Below are positions 7,564 through 17,725 of a DNA stretch of 64,000 nucleotides, piece by piece. Within the stretch, counting starts at the first letter, position 1. Every line of letters starts with the position of its first letter. The DNA is taken from NCBI RefSeq assembly GCF_014764715.1, contig NZ_JACXXE010000007.1, forward strand, positions 124,001 through 188,000, in the 5' to 3' direction. Position numbers and translations under genes: made by a program. The notes under the pieces were generated by a model, which saw nothing but the letters and a program-made list of their open reading frames with translations, did no database searches and was not told the origin of the DNA. This stretch comes from Bacillus crepusculi. Lineage in GTDB: Bacteria > Bacillota > Bacilli > Bacillales > Bacillaceae.

Positions 7564-8289
7564 ATGAACAAGTTTGTAGCTGAATTGCAATCGATGATTC
7601 ATCAATTTTCATTTCAAGAAAAAAACTATTTGCTCGTGGGGCCAGTGAACCTGCCGATCTCTATTCAACATGAAGAAGTGCTGTTTAAATGGTACGCCTT
7701 CACGCCTGTTGAACAGGATACAAAGCCAACGATCGAATCTATTGTACAAATGAGTACCATGCAGCAAACATTTTCCTCTTGTCTCCTATTTGGTGACTTT
7801 GAAAATGAGGTGCCGCCACTTGTGCGCATTCATAGTGTCTGCCAAACAGGGGATGTGTTTGGGTCACTAAAATGTGATTGCGGTCCGCAGCTGGCGTTAT
7901 CGCTGAAGAAAATCACAGAACATGGAAAAGGGATGCTCGTGTATATGGCCAATCAAGAAGGACGGTCCATTGGGCTGATGGCTAAAGCACTGACGTATAA
8001 ATTGCAGGAAATGAACCTCGATACATTTGAGGCCAACCGCCTGATCGGCTGCGGAGATGATGATCGGCATTATGAGGAAGCGGCGGCTGTATTGCACTAT
8101 TTAAACAAAGGGAAACCAATGCACCTCCTAACAAACAATCCTGATAAAGTCGACTCCATTGCGGCTTACGGTCTTCCGGTTTTACGGTTTGATCATACGG
8201 TAGAAGCCTCACTCTATAACGAAGCGTATTTAAAGGCAAAAGCAGCCTCAGGACATATGGTCGATGAGAAGAAATTAATTAATCAGTAG
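7564..8289 (+). CDS. GTP cyclohydrolase II-type enzyme, ToxB-like
   Basis: A 241-residue single-domain GTP cyclohydrolase II, which opens GTP to 2,5-diamino-6-ribosylamino-4(3H)-pyrimidinone 5'-phosphate. The zinc site is intact (SVCQTGDVFGSLKCDCG, three Cys), as are the catalytic RIHS, NQEGRSIGL and LLTNNPDKVD motifs and the EANRLIGCGDDDRHY region. It lacks the RibB half found in the riboflavin-operon protein RibBA of Bacillus, and is clustered with WD40 and FGE-like genes, so it is likely a dedicated paralogue corresponding to toxB of Burkholderia. AGGGGGGAGA precedes the ATG. It is followed after 32 bp by the toxD-like gene. Confidence 0.88.
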   Translation: MNKFVAELQSMIHQFSFQEKNYLLVGPVNLPISIQHEEVLFKWYAFTPVEQDTKPTIESIVQMSTMQQTFSSCLLFGDFENEVPPLVRIHSVCQTGDVFGSLKCDCGPQLALSLKKITEHGKGMLVYMANQEGRSIGLMAKALTYKLQEMNLDTFEANRLIGCGDDDRHYEEAAAVLHYLNKGKPMHLLTNNPDKVDSIAAYGLPVLRFDHTVEASLYNEAYLKAKAASGHMVDEKKLINQ

Positions 8290-8321
8290 ATGAGTTTATT
8301 TAAAGAAGGCGGGAGAAAAAC

Positions 8322-9104
8322 GTGAAACCTGATATCAATTGGATTCAAATCCCAAGCGGCTATGCAACGATTGGAAGCAACGAAGAAGATATGAAAAAGG
8401 CATCAGAATTTTGGAAGGACAAGCTACTCAATCCAACCTACGGCCGTGAGAAAAAGTTTCAAAAATGGCTGTACAAAGAATTTCCATCGTATCAGCCGTA
8501 TATCAATGAATTTTTTATCTCAGATACGGTCGTCACCAATGAATGGTATCAAAGCTATTGTGATGAGACAGGCAAGACTTATCCGGAAAGCTTAACAAAC
8601 GGGGAGCTTGGCGGGGGCAAAGATCATCCAGCTTGGGGCATGGACATTGAGGAAGCCTTTTCGTTCTGTCAGTGGCTGAGCGGCAAGCTTGGATATGACG
8701 TTTCAATCCCTACTGAAGAGGAATGGGAGTATGCTGCCCGGGGCAATACGAGAAATCAATACCCGTGGGGAGATGAGTTCGATCCTTCTTACTGCAATAC
8801 GTACGAATCACATATCGAAAAAACGACACCTGTCCGTCATTACGAAAAGGGCAGATCCCTATTTGGGCTTTATGATATGGGAGGCAATGTCGAGGAATGG
8901 GTCAACACCAAATATCATGTATATGAAGGCGGGATCGAGGTCGTAGATGATTTAACGGAAACACTCGGCAGCGATTACTACATTCTAAAAGGCGGATCCT
9001 TCGCAAGAGGCGGAGATTTATGCAGAGTCGCAAGAAGACACGGGAAGCATCCGGACCCCGTTTTTCGATTTACTGGTTTTCGTCTAGTTACTCGTCAAAA
9101 ATAA
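8322..9104 (+). CDS. Formylglycine-generating-enzyme (SUMF1/EgtB-type) domain protein, ToxD-like
   Basis: A 260-residue single FGE-sulfatase domain, the fold shared by formylglycine-generating enzyme, EgtB and ergothioneine-type oxidases. Hallmarks: IPTEEEWEYAARG near residue 125, PWGDEF, GLYDMGGNVEEW, LKGGSFARGG and the C-terminal TGFRLV. Of the paired copper-binding cysteines of true FGE only one is at the expected place (GGDLCRVARR), so it probably does not make formylglycine. In the B. glumae toxoflavin operon ToxD belongs to this family. The start is GTG, with GGGAG about 7 bases upstream. It is part of an uninterrupted operon with the GTP cyclohydrolase and the WD40 gene. Confidence 0.85.
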   Translation: MKPDINWIQIPSGYATIGSNEEDMKKASEFWKDKLLNPTYGREKKFQKWLYKEFPSYQPYINEFFISDTVVTNEWYQSYCDETGKTYPESLTNGELGGGKDHPAWGMDIEEAFSFCQWLSGKLGYDVSIPTEEEWEYAARGNTRNQYPWGDEFDPSYCNTYESHIEKTTPVRHYEKGRSLFGLYDMGGNVEEWVNTKYHVYEGGIEVVDDLTETLGSDYYILKGGSFARGGDLCRVARRHGKHPDPVFRFTGFRLVTRQK

Positions 9105-9129
9105 CATATGAAGATAGGAGTGTAAAACC

Positions 9130-10887
9130 ATGCATAGAGGACCAATTACATCTGTTTTATCAACTCAGCATGATCAAATTGTCTACACTGGCGGTTATGA
9201 CCGCTGTATTTATAAGTGGGAACGAGGAACAAGAGAAGGAACGTTTATTGGCAGTCACGAGCATATCATCAACTCTCTATCACTTTCTGAAAATGGAAAA
9301 TACTTAGCGAGTGCATCGTCAGACTATACCATTCAATTATTTGATACGGACACTCATACTCGAATTCGTACACTATATGGTCATGCGGATGATGTGGAAG
9401 CTGTCGCCTTTGCCAAACAGGATACCTTGCTCGTATCGGTATCAAGAGATAGAAGATGCTTAGTCTGGGATATCGAAACGGGAGCGATTTTAAGAGAATT
9501 TCATGGACATAGTAAGGATGTATTAGCTGTATGGATACATGGGGATAAAGCTTATACAACAGGTGATGATGGTTATGTCCTTGTTTGGCTGTATGATACA
9601 GGAGAAATTGTAGGGGAAATTGGACCGTTTGATTATGAGCTGGACACCATCAGTGGAAGCAATCAAAAAGAAGTGTTTGCACTTGGCAGAGATGATGGCA
9701 CCGTCATCATTTATGATGCTTCAACTTTACAGGAGAAAAAAATCATCAAAGCCCATTTACAGGGCGTCAAGCGTGTGAATTTTTCACCAAGCGGAAATTA
9801 CTTGCTGACAGCAGGCTATGACCATTTAATTAAGCTGTGGAATTATGAAACGGGTGATTTAGTCGATACGCTACTGCCTCATAAATATCAGTGGGAACGC
9901 TCGCTTGTCTGGACGGAGGATGAGAAGTCAATCCTTGGAGCCAGCTTTGGAAAAACGTATTGTGAATGGTCGATAGAAGAGGGGAAAGTCGTATCTGATG
10001 AAATCGAAATGGCGACACCGTCTATTAATGATATTGCGTTAACTGATGCGGGGGATATCATCACAGCATCAGATGACGGAAAATTCAGAAAGAACGGGAT
10101 CGAAATTGCAAAATCGACAGGTGTTTTAACAAATGGAGTGGCTGTTGCACGGGATGGAAGCTATTATGCATGGGGAGATCATGCAAGTCAGGTGCATATT
10201 GTACACGAATCATTGCAGCAAATGGTCTCTTTTGACCTCAATACAGGGCCAGTCAACAGTGTGTATTTCCACGAGGAAGACCGGCAATTCTATATTGGGA
10301 CTTACGGTGGTTATGTGCATGTGATTTCGACAGAGCACTTAAAGGAAATCGGCCGTTCCAAAGCACATGATTGTGCTGTCAAAGCATTAAAGGTAGAAGG
10401 AGATCATATCATCACAGCCGCTGTTGAAGGAACCATCTGTCTTTTAGATAAGAAAAGTTTGTCCTTAAAAGCGGAATACATCGGTGCGACAGAGCTGCTC
10501 AATGATGTCTTTATTGATAGCAAAAGAGACCGTATTGCCATTGTGAGCCGTGACAAGAATGTCAGATTGTTTGATTTGCATACAGGTAGAATTTTAGATC
10601 AGCACAATGAGCATCAATATTCTATTAAATCAGTCACTGTCACAGATTCTGGCTATATTGTGAGCGGAGATTATTGGGGATACATCGTTGTATGGAATCC
10701 AGAGCTAGGTGTCAATACAGGACCAATCAGAATTGCACAAAATGGGATTAGTGCCATCAGACAATTAGGAAATGATGTATATGCAAGCTCATATGATGGC
10801 GGTATTTATCACATTCGAGAAGATGGGACGCATACGGAAGTACTGCGCTTATTTGAACAATTTCCGAAAGAAGTAATCTCTCATTAA
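9130..10887 (+). CDS. WD40-repeat protein, ToxC-like
   Basis: A 585-residue protein made almost wholly of WD40 repeats, likely one or two beta-propellers. Clear GH...WD-type units are seen, for example near residues 75-115 (GHADDVEA...RRCLVWD), 117-155 (GHSKDVLAV...DGYVLVW) and 200-240 (AHLQGVKRVNF...DHLIKLWN); later repeats are degenerate. There is no signal peptide, membrane segment or kinase domain, so it acts in the cytoplasm. WD40 proteins are uncommon in Bacillus. ToxC of the B. glumae toxoflavin operon is a WD-repeat protein, and the gene stands here in the same set. AGGAG lies 8-9 bases before the ATG. Its precise job in the pathway is not known. Confidence 0.88.
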   Translation: MHRGPITSVLSTQHDQIVYTGGYDRCIYKWERGTREGTFIGSHEHIINSLSLSENGKYLASASSDYTIQLFDTDTHTRIRTLYGHADDVEAVAFAKQDTLLVSVSRDRRCLVWDIETGAILREFHGHSKDVLAVWIHGDKAYTTGDDGYVLVWLYDTGEIVGEIGPFDYELDTISGSNQKEVFALGRDDGTVIIYDASTLQEKKIIKAHLQGVKRVNFSPSGNYLLTAGYDHLIKLWNYETGDLVDTLLPHKYQWERSLVWTEDEKSILGASFGKTYCEWSIEEGKVVSDEIEMATPSINDIALTDAGDIITASDDGKFRKNGIEIAKSTGVLTNGVAVARDGSYYAWGDHASQVHIVHESLQQMVSFDLNTGPVNSVYFHEEDRQFYIGTYGGYVHVISTEHLKEIGRSKAHDCAVKALKVEGDHIITAAVEGTICLLDKKSLSLKAEYIGATELLNDVFIDSKRDRIAIVSRDKNVRLFDLHTGRILDQHNEHQYSIKSVTVTDSGYIVSGDYWGYIVVWNPELGVNTGPIRIAQNGISAIRQLGNDVYASSYDGGIYHIREDGTHTEVLRLFEQFPKEVISH

Positions 10888-10914
10888 GAAAAAGAATGTA
10901 AGCGGGGGATTCTC

Positions 10915-11100
10915 ATGATAAGTGTTTGCAAGGAACATATGAAAAAGGGTCTAACTGTACTCAATTGTCCGCATGTGCTCCTCATTAATAAATATGAATG
11001 TCGCAAATGCTGTTTTTGTAAACAACGAGCATCGTATAAACTTTTTTATTCCTTGCCTTACTATGATCGATCTGAAAAGAAACGGATGGAAAAAATATAG
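10915..11100 (+). CDS. Small cysteine-rich protein of CxxH/CxxC type
   Basis: A 61-residue protein with seven to eight metal-ligand-type residues: VCKEH near residue 4, NCPH near 18 and ECRKCCFCK near 28-36. The pattern CxxH ... CxxC followed by an aromatic strand (ASYKLFYSLPYY) recalls the Bacillus 'CxxH/CxxC' small proteins, presumed zinc binders. GGGGGAT precedes the ATG. It lies 27 bp after the WD40 gene and 70 bp before the toxE-like gene, on the same strand, hence probably in the operon. The B. glumae operon has no such member as far as I know, so this may be a Bacillus-specific accessory or a chance neighbour. Confidence 0.65.
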   Translation: MISVCKEHMKKGLTVLNCPHVLLINKYECRKCCFCKQRASYKLFYSLPYYDRSEKKRMEKI

Positions 11101-11111
11101 CACATGAGAAT

Positions 11112-11142
11112 AGAACTCCTTCATACCCTGAAGGAGTTCTTT
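11112..11142 (+). terminator. Hairpin between the small Cys protein and the toxE-like gene
   Basis: An 11-bp perfect stem (AGAACTCCTTC with GAAGGAGTTCT) with a 7-base loop is followed by only TTCCC. The weak T-run suggests partial termination or mRNA processing inside the operon rather than a full stop. Confidence 0.5.
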
Positions 11143-11170
11143 CCCTTGAAAGAGAAGAAAGGAGACTCAC

Positions 11171-12253
11171 ATGAAAGACGATGTTTTTTATATGAAGCTA
11201 GCCATTGCTAACGCAGAGGCCGTAAAAGGACAAACCTCGCCAAATCCGCTTGTCGGTGCAGTCGTTGTAAAGCGTGGTGAGATCGTTGGAATTGGTGCGC
11301 ACCTGAAGGCAGGCGAGTCGCATGCTGAAATTCATGCGCTGCAAATGGCAGGGGAAAAGGCGAAGGGAGCTGACATGTATGTGACGCTCGAACCTTGTTC
11401 GCATCATGGGAAAACAGGCCCTTGCACAGAAGCCATTATCAAAAGTGGTGTGAAACGTGTAGTCATTGCGACGCAAGACCCAAATCCGCTTGTAGCAGGT
11501 AAAGGGATGACCATGTTGAAACAAGCAGGGATAGAAGTAGAAGAAGGAATATGTAAACAGGAGGCGGACCGCTTAAATGTGCCCTTTTTTCATTTCATTC
11601 AATCAGACCTTCCTTATGTCATATTAAAAACAGCTATTTCAATAGATGGGAAAATTGCAACAGCGCATCAAGAAAGCAAATGGATCACAGGAACAGAAGC
11701 CAGAAAAGAAGTGCAGCGATTACGTCAAGAAGCAGATGCCGTGGTTACAGGAGTTGAAACGATCATTCAAGATGATGCAGGTTTAATTGTGAAAGATTCA
11801 TTCATGACCCAGCCCATTCGTGTCATTTTAGATTCAACATTAAGGATTCCACTTCATGCAAAATGCTTAACAGATCATATGGCAGAAACCATTATTTGTA
11901 CTTCGCAAAACTACGATCAAAAAAAGTATCATCAGCTGATAGAAAAAGGGCATCAAGTATTTGTCACAAGCGGAGAACTCCGGACAGATCTCCATGATGT
12001 GTTACACATGTTGAAGAAGCGCGCTGTGATGTCAGTACTTGTAGAGGCAGGAGGTAGTGTAAGCGCGTCATTTTTAGAAGCGTCCCTTGTGAATGAAGCC
12101 GTCATTTATATGGCACCTTTATTGATTGGTGGAAAGGATGCACCTACTTTTTTTGAAGGAGAAGGTGTGAAAAAACTAAAAGAGGCGATCCGTCCAGCGG
12201 ATATTGAATATAGTATGGTAGGAAAAGATTTAAAAATGACGATGAGATTTTAA
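11171..12253 (+). CDS. RibD-type bifunctional deaminase/reductase, ToxE-like
   Basis: A 360-residue protein with an N-terminal cytidine-deaminase-like zinc domain (HAEIHAL near residue 51; LEPCSHHGKTGPC near residue 75) and a C-terminal RibD reductase domain starting near residue 145 (LKTAISIDGKIAT). In riboflavin synthesis RibD deaminates and then reduces the GTP-cyclohydrolase product. A RibD-like deaminase is toxE of the toxoflavin operon, acting on the same intermediate. Its place away from any rib operon and next to the WD40, FGE and GTP cyclohydrolase genes points to the azapteridine pathway. GAAAGGAG precedes the ATG. A terminator closes the unit. Confidence 0.85.
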   Translation: MKDDVFYMKLAIANAEAVKGQTSPNPLVGAVVVKRGEIVGIGAHLKAGESHAEIHALQMAGEKAKGADMYVTLEPCSHHGKTGPCTEAIIKSGVKRVVIATQDPNPLVAGKGMTMLKQAGIEVEEGICKQEADRLNVPFFHFIQSDLPYVILKTAISIDGKIATAHQESKWITGTEARKEVQRLRQEADAVVTGVETIIQDDAGLIVKDSFMTQPIRVILDSTLRIPLHAKCLTDHMAETIICTSQNYDQKKYHQLIEKGHQVFVTSGELRTDLHDVLHMLKKRAVMSVLVEAGGSVSASFLEASLVNEAVIYMAPLLIGGKDAPTFFEGEGVKKLKEAIRPADIEYSMVGKDLKMTMRF

Positions 12254-12258
12254 AAAAA

Positions 12259-12291
12259 GAAAGACCTTGTGCATGGAGCGCAAGGTCTTTT
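12259..12291 (+). terminator. Terminator of the tox-like operon
   Basis: AAGACCTTG pairs with CAAGGTCTTTT around the loop, just after the toxE-like stop codon. It marks the end of the unit that starts at the methyltransferase. Confidence 0.8.
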
Positions 12292-12335
12292 CGATCTACC
12301 TAAATAAAAATAAAAATGGACATACACCTTTCTAA

Positions 12336-14114
<1,779 letters not shown>

Positions 14115-14123
14115 TCAACACAG

Positions 14124-14155
14124 AGGGATGACTTGATTTTAAGTCGTCCTTTTTT
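14124..14155 (+). terminator. Terminator after the collagen-like gene
   Basis: GGATGACTT pairs with AAGTCGTCC and is followed by TTTTTT. Confidence 0.8.
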
Positions 14156-14250
14156 GTTTGAATGAATTTTTTCTTAACTTAGTGAGAAAAAATGATATGA
14201 TTTTCTTAGAGTCTATTCGGGTGAATCTACATGAATTAGGGGTTGTGGCG

Positions 14251-15852
14251 GTGAGGATGGGCAAAAGGAAAGTCACTTTACAAACGAAAATTTTGGGGTT
14301 AATCATCGGGCTTTTGCTTGTTGTCATTGCGTTATTGACCATTTGTTTTGGTTTTATGCAGACCTCAGAAAGACAGCGGCAAGCTGAACAGCTGGCGGTG
14401 CAAACCGCTAGAACGATCTCATATATGCCGCCTATTAAAACATCGGTGGCCACATCAGCATCACAAAATGAAGAACAGGCAGTGCTTGAGCAAATGAAGG
14501 AGCAAGTAAGAGCACATGCCATCTTCATTACCAATCAAAAAGGCAAGGTCCTTTTTCATACGAATCATGAGCATGTTGGGACAACCATCAGTGTATCTGA
14601 AGGAAGAAGTACTCTCCTATTTGGAGGAACCTCCATATCGACTGGTGATTCTGATGGTGAAACCGTTGTCAGAGGCAGTGCCCCGATTATGAAAGAAACA
14701 GGACAGCATGAAGAAATTATTGGAACAGTCACCGTCGAGTTTTTAAAAAAGGAAATTGACCAAGCGACAGCTCATCAACTAATCAGACTAAGTTATATCG
14801 CTCTTCTTGTTTTGCTGCCTGGTATATTCGGAGCCATTTTTTTAACAAGGAGCATTCGCAAAGATACATTAGGGCTTGAACCGCATGAAATTGCTTCACT
14901 ATTTCGAGAAAGAGAAGCGATGCTACTTGCCATTAAAGAGGGGATCATTGCGTTTGACCGCAAAGGTGCGATGACGATGATGAATACATCAGCCGAACAC
15001 ATGCTGCGCGTTTCATCAGAGCTGCCGCTTCATATTGATCAAGTCTTGCCAAATGCTAATCTCCTTTCCTATTTAAAGGAAGAGACGATTGAACCTAACA
15101 TTGAAACAGTCGTCAATGATAAAACCTTTGTGTTAAATGTGAAAAAAGTGGTTCAGGACAATCGGGTATTCGGAGGAATTGTGAGCTTCAGGGAAAAAAC
15201 AGAGCTGACGAAGCTGCTTGATACATTAACAGAGGTCAGTCAATATTCAGAAGACCTTAGAGCTCAAACACACGAGTTCTCCAATAAACTGTACGCCATT
15301 TTAGGCTTACTTGAGCTGAAACAAGTGGATGAAGCCATTGACTTAATAAAGGAAGAATATACGCTGCAAAATCGTCAGCATGATTTACTCATGAAGCAAA
15401 TTCGTTCTCCTAAAATACAAGCCATCTTACTCGGAAAGCTAGGAAAGGCATCTGAGAAAAAGGTTCAATTCCACATTGATGAAAATAGTTCATTGGAGCC
15501 ACTTCCAGCTCATTTGAGTCTATCTCACTTTATCACCATCATTGGCAATCTCGTAGATAATGCCTTTGAGGCCGTCTTAAATAAGGAGAAGCGAGAGGTA
15601 AGCTTATTCATCACCGATATTGGATTTGATATTATCATAGAGGTTTGTGATTCAGGTGATGGGGTGAATGAAAAAGAACTGTCACATATTTTCACAAGAG
15701 GTCATTCGTCAAAGGGAGAAGGGCGAGGCTATGGGCTAGCGAATGTGAAAGAAGTATTGGACGAACTTGGGGGCTGGATTGAAGTCGCAAACCAAAAAGA
15801 AGGCGGTGCCATCTTCACTGTATACATACCGAAAGGCACAAAGGGGGAATAG
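14251..15852 (+). CDS. citS: Citrate-sensing histidine kinase CitS
   Basis: A 533-residue membrane histidine kinase of the CitA/DcuS family. It has a TM helix near residues 15-36, an extracytoplasmic PAS-like sensor (about 37-180), a second TM near 185-208, a cytoplasmic PAS, a DHp region (QTHEFSNKLYAILGLLEL; the phosphoacceptor His is followed by EFSNK, as in this family) and an HATPase domain with NLVDNAFEAV, DSGDG and GRGYGLANV. The GTG at 14251 was chosen because TAGGGG lies 8 bases upstream; ATG 14257 is too close to any ribosome-binding site. It joins citT with no gap, and yflP and citM follow, the same set as in B. subtilis. CitS responds to external citrate. Confidence 0.9.
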   Translation: MRMGKRKVTLQTKILGLIIGLLLVVIALLTICFGFMQTSERQRQAEQLAVQTARTISYMPPIKTSVATSASQNEEQAVLEQMKEQVRAHAIFITNQKGKVLFHTNHEHVGTTISVSEGRSTLLFGGTSISTGDSDGETVVRGSAPIMKETGQHEEIIGTVTVEFLKKEIDQATAHQLIRLSYIALLVLLPGIFGAIFLTRSIRKDTLGLEPHEIASLFREREAMLLAIKEGIIAFDRKGAMTMMNTSAEHMLRVSSELPLHIDQVLPNANLLSYLKEETIEPNIETVVNDKTFVLNVKKVVQDNRVFGGIVSFREKTELTKLLDTLTEVSQYSEDLRAQTHEFSNKLYAILGLLELKQVDEAIDLIKEEYTLQNRQHDLLMKQIRSPKIQAILLGKLGKASEKKVQFHIDENSSLEPLPAHLSLSHFITIIGNLVDNAFEAVLNKEKREVSLFITDIGFDIIIEVCDSGDGVNEKELSHIFTRGHSSKGEGRGYGLANVKEVLDELGGWIEVANQKEGGAIFTVYIPKGTKGE

Positions 15853-16554
15853 ATGGTGATTAAGGTACTCATTGCAGAGGATGATTTTCGAATCGCTGCC
15901 ATTCATGAATCCTATATCCAAAAGATACAAGGCTTTCAAGTCGCTGGAAAGGCAAAGAATGCAAAAGAAATGTGGGAGGCGCTCGAAAATGACCAGGTCG
16001 ATCTCATCTTGCTTGATGTGTACATGCCCGATGAGCTCGGTACAAACCTGTTACCGCTTTTAAGAGAGCGCTATCCTGGAGTAGATGTAATCATTATTAC
16101 CGCTGCAACGGAAACGATGCTTCTAAGAGATGCCCTTCATTATGGAGTGGTTCATTATTTAATCAAACCAGTGACAGCCCAAAAATTCACGCAAGTCTTA
16201 ACCGAATATAAAGAAAAGGTAGACATCATCAACTCAAAGGATGAAGTCAATCAAACGATGATTGATCTGTTTTTTGGACAAATGCAGGAAGAACCAAAAC
16301 AAAAGAGTGACCGGGACCTGCCGACAGGTATCAATTCAATTACTTTGGAGAAAGTGAAAACATTGATGGCATCGGAGAACAATGGAATTACAGCGGAAGA
16401 ACTTGGAGAAAAAATGGGCGCATCAAGGACAACAGCGAGACGGTATGTAGAGTATCTCGTGACAACGGGAGAATGCCGGGCAGAGCTTGCATACGGGATC
16501 ATTGGCAGACCAGAACGAAAATATTACCCTGCCAATAAACAAGTGGAGTCATAA
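15853..16554 (+). CDS. citT: Citrate response regulator CitT
   Basis: A 233-residue response regulator. The receiver domain has the acidic pair AEDD near residue 10, phosphoacceptor Asp in LILLDVYMP (about residue 57), the Thr of IIITAAT, and the Lys of HYLIKPVTA. A linker leads to a C-terminal helix-turn-helix (GITAEELGEKMGASRTTARRYVEYL) typical of CitT/DcuR/CitB regulators. AAAGGGGGAA precedes the ATG. It shares an operon with citS and activates citM when citrate is present, as in B. subtilis. Confidence 0.92.
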   Translation: MVIKVLIAEDDFRIAAIHESYIQKIQGFQVAGKAKNAKEMWEALENDQVDLILLDVYMPDELGTNLLPLLRERYPGVDVIIITAATETMLLRDALHYGVVHYLIKPVTAQKFTQVLTEYKEKVDIINSKDEVNQTMIDLFFGQMQEEPKQKSDRDLPTGINSITLEKVKTLMASENNGITAEELGEKMGASRTTARRYVEYLVTTGECRAELAYGIIGRPERKYYPANKQVES

Positions 16555-16557
16555 AAG

Positions 16558-17535
16558 ATGAAAAAAGGAATGCTCCTAGTCCTCATCATCTTACTTTCTA
16601 TGACGCTCAGCTTTAATGAAAAAACAGCAGAAGATTCCTTCCTGCAGCACAGTCCATTATATATTGTGGTGTCTGGTGTACCAGACGGTGGTTTTGACCA
16701 AACAGCTCAAGTGATGAAATCAGTGCTTGAGCAAGAAAAGCTGGTGAAGCAGCCAGTGAACATCCTTTATCAAAGAGGCGGGACGGTGGATAAAGGGTGG
16801 ACATATATGATGGAGCGAGATGCCAATTACATTAGTTTAAATTCAAGCTTATTATTGAGCCGTAATTTGCTTGGCAGCAGTAACGTGACAATGAATGATG
16901 TCACGCCACTCGCCATTCTTGCAGAAGAGTGGCAGGTCGTTGCAGTCCCTGTTGATTCTCCATTTTCAAATGGAAAGGAACTGCTGGACACCCTAAAGAA
17001 AAAAACAGATTCCTTAAAAATTGGTTTTGCCCCTGACTTTGGGAATGACGATCAAATCTCGTTCGCCCGTGCAGCGGAAATGGCAGGGATTAACCCTTAC
17101 CGCATTCAATTTTTGAAATTTGACAGTGCAGATGATTTATTTCAGGCGCTCATTGATCATGAGGTGGATGCAGCAACAACCACCATTACAGAGGTTCGTC
17201 ATGATTATGAAAAGAAGAGGCTAAAGCTCATAGCGACCACAACCAATCAGCGTTTAGAGGGATTTGAAGATGTGCCCACTTGGAAAGAGCAGGGAATCCC
17301 GCTTGTTTTTTCTCATTGGCGCGGTGTCATGGGACCTAAGCAAATGAATCAGCACGAGATTCGTGAATGGGATCAGCTTCTTCAAAAAATGACTCAAACC
17401 AAGTCTTGGAAAAAACAATTAAAGCAAAAGGGCTGGACAGGTCGTTATATGAACAGCAAAGAGGCGAAGATCTTCATGGAAGATCAATTAAGGCGATATG
17501 AGCAATTTATACAAGGAGAACAAGCGGTCGAGTGA
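16558..17535 (+). CDS. yflP: Extracytoplasmic solute-binding protein YflP (TctC/Bug family)
   Basis: A 325-residue TctC-type tricarboxylate-binding protein: a hydrophobic N-terminal export segment (residues 5-18), then VVSGVPDGGFDQTAQVM, a Bug-family beta-strand/loop that binds carboxylates, and GVMGPKQM near the end. No lipobox Cys is evident. No TctA/TctB partners are present; in B. subtilis too it stands alone with citST. It may present citrate to CitS or CitM, which is inference. It begins 4 bp after citT; GGAG lies 9 bases before the ATG. A terminator overlaps its stop codon. Confidence 0.85.
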   Translation: MKKGMLLVLIILLSMTLSFNEKTAEDSFLQHSPLYIVVSGVPDGGFDQTAQVMKSVLEQEKLVKQPVNILYQRGGTVDKGWTYMMERDANYISLNSSLLLSRNLLGSSNVTMNDVTPLAILAEEWQVVAVPVDSPFSNGKELLDTLKKKTDSLKIGFAPDFGNDDQISFARAAEMAGINPYRIQFLKFDSADDLFQALIDHEVDAATTTITEVRHDYEKKRLKLIATTTNQRLEGFEDVPTWKEQGIPLVFSHWRGVMGPKQMNQHEIREWDQLLQKMTQTKSWKKQLKQKGWTGRYMNSKEAKIFMEDQLRRYEQFIQGEQAVE

Positions 17536-17549
17536 GATCGCTTTTTTTA
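17522..17549 (+). terminator. Terminator overlapping the yflP stop codon
   Basis: AAGCGGTC pairs with GATCGCTT (one G-T pair) and is followed by TTTTT. It separates the citS-citT-yflP unit from citM, so citM needs its own promoter. Confidence 0.75.
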
Positions 17550-17628
17550 TGAAATCAAGAAAAACCAACGTTTGCACAAAATGAACAAAAAGCACTTATC
17601 GACCGAAAAAGAATTAAAATTCATAATA

Positions 17629-17657
17629 TTTACTTCAATTTCAACGTCATATATGAT
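17629..17657 (+). promoter_or_regulatory. Probable SigA promoter of citM
   Basis: TTTACT, 17 bases, TATGAT. The -35 box is poor, as expected for an activated promoter; CitT would bind in the AT-rich 80 bases upstream. Start site predicted near 17664. Confidence 0.55.
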
Positions 17658-17692
17658 GACAGAAAGGGTTGGAAATGGGATACCAACAATTA

Positions 17693-17707
17693 ATGAAAGC
17701 GTATACA
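17693..17707 (+). promoter_or_regulatory. cre box (CcpA operator) of citM
   Basis: ATGAAAGCGTATACA fits the catabolite-responsive consensus WTGNAANCGNWNNCW at every fixed position. It lies between the promoter and the ribosome-binding site, a roadblock position. B. subtilis citM is known to be repressed by CcpA through a cre in the leader. Confidence 0.8.
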
Positions 17708-17725
17708 ACATAAGGGGTGAACAAA

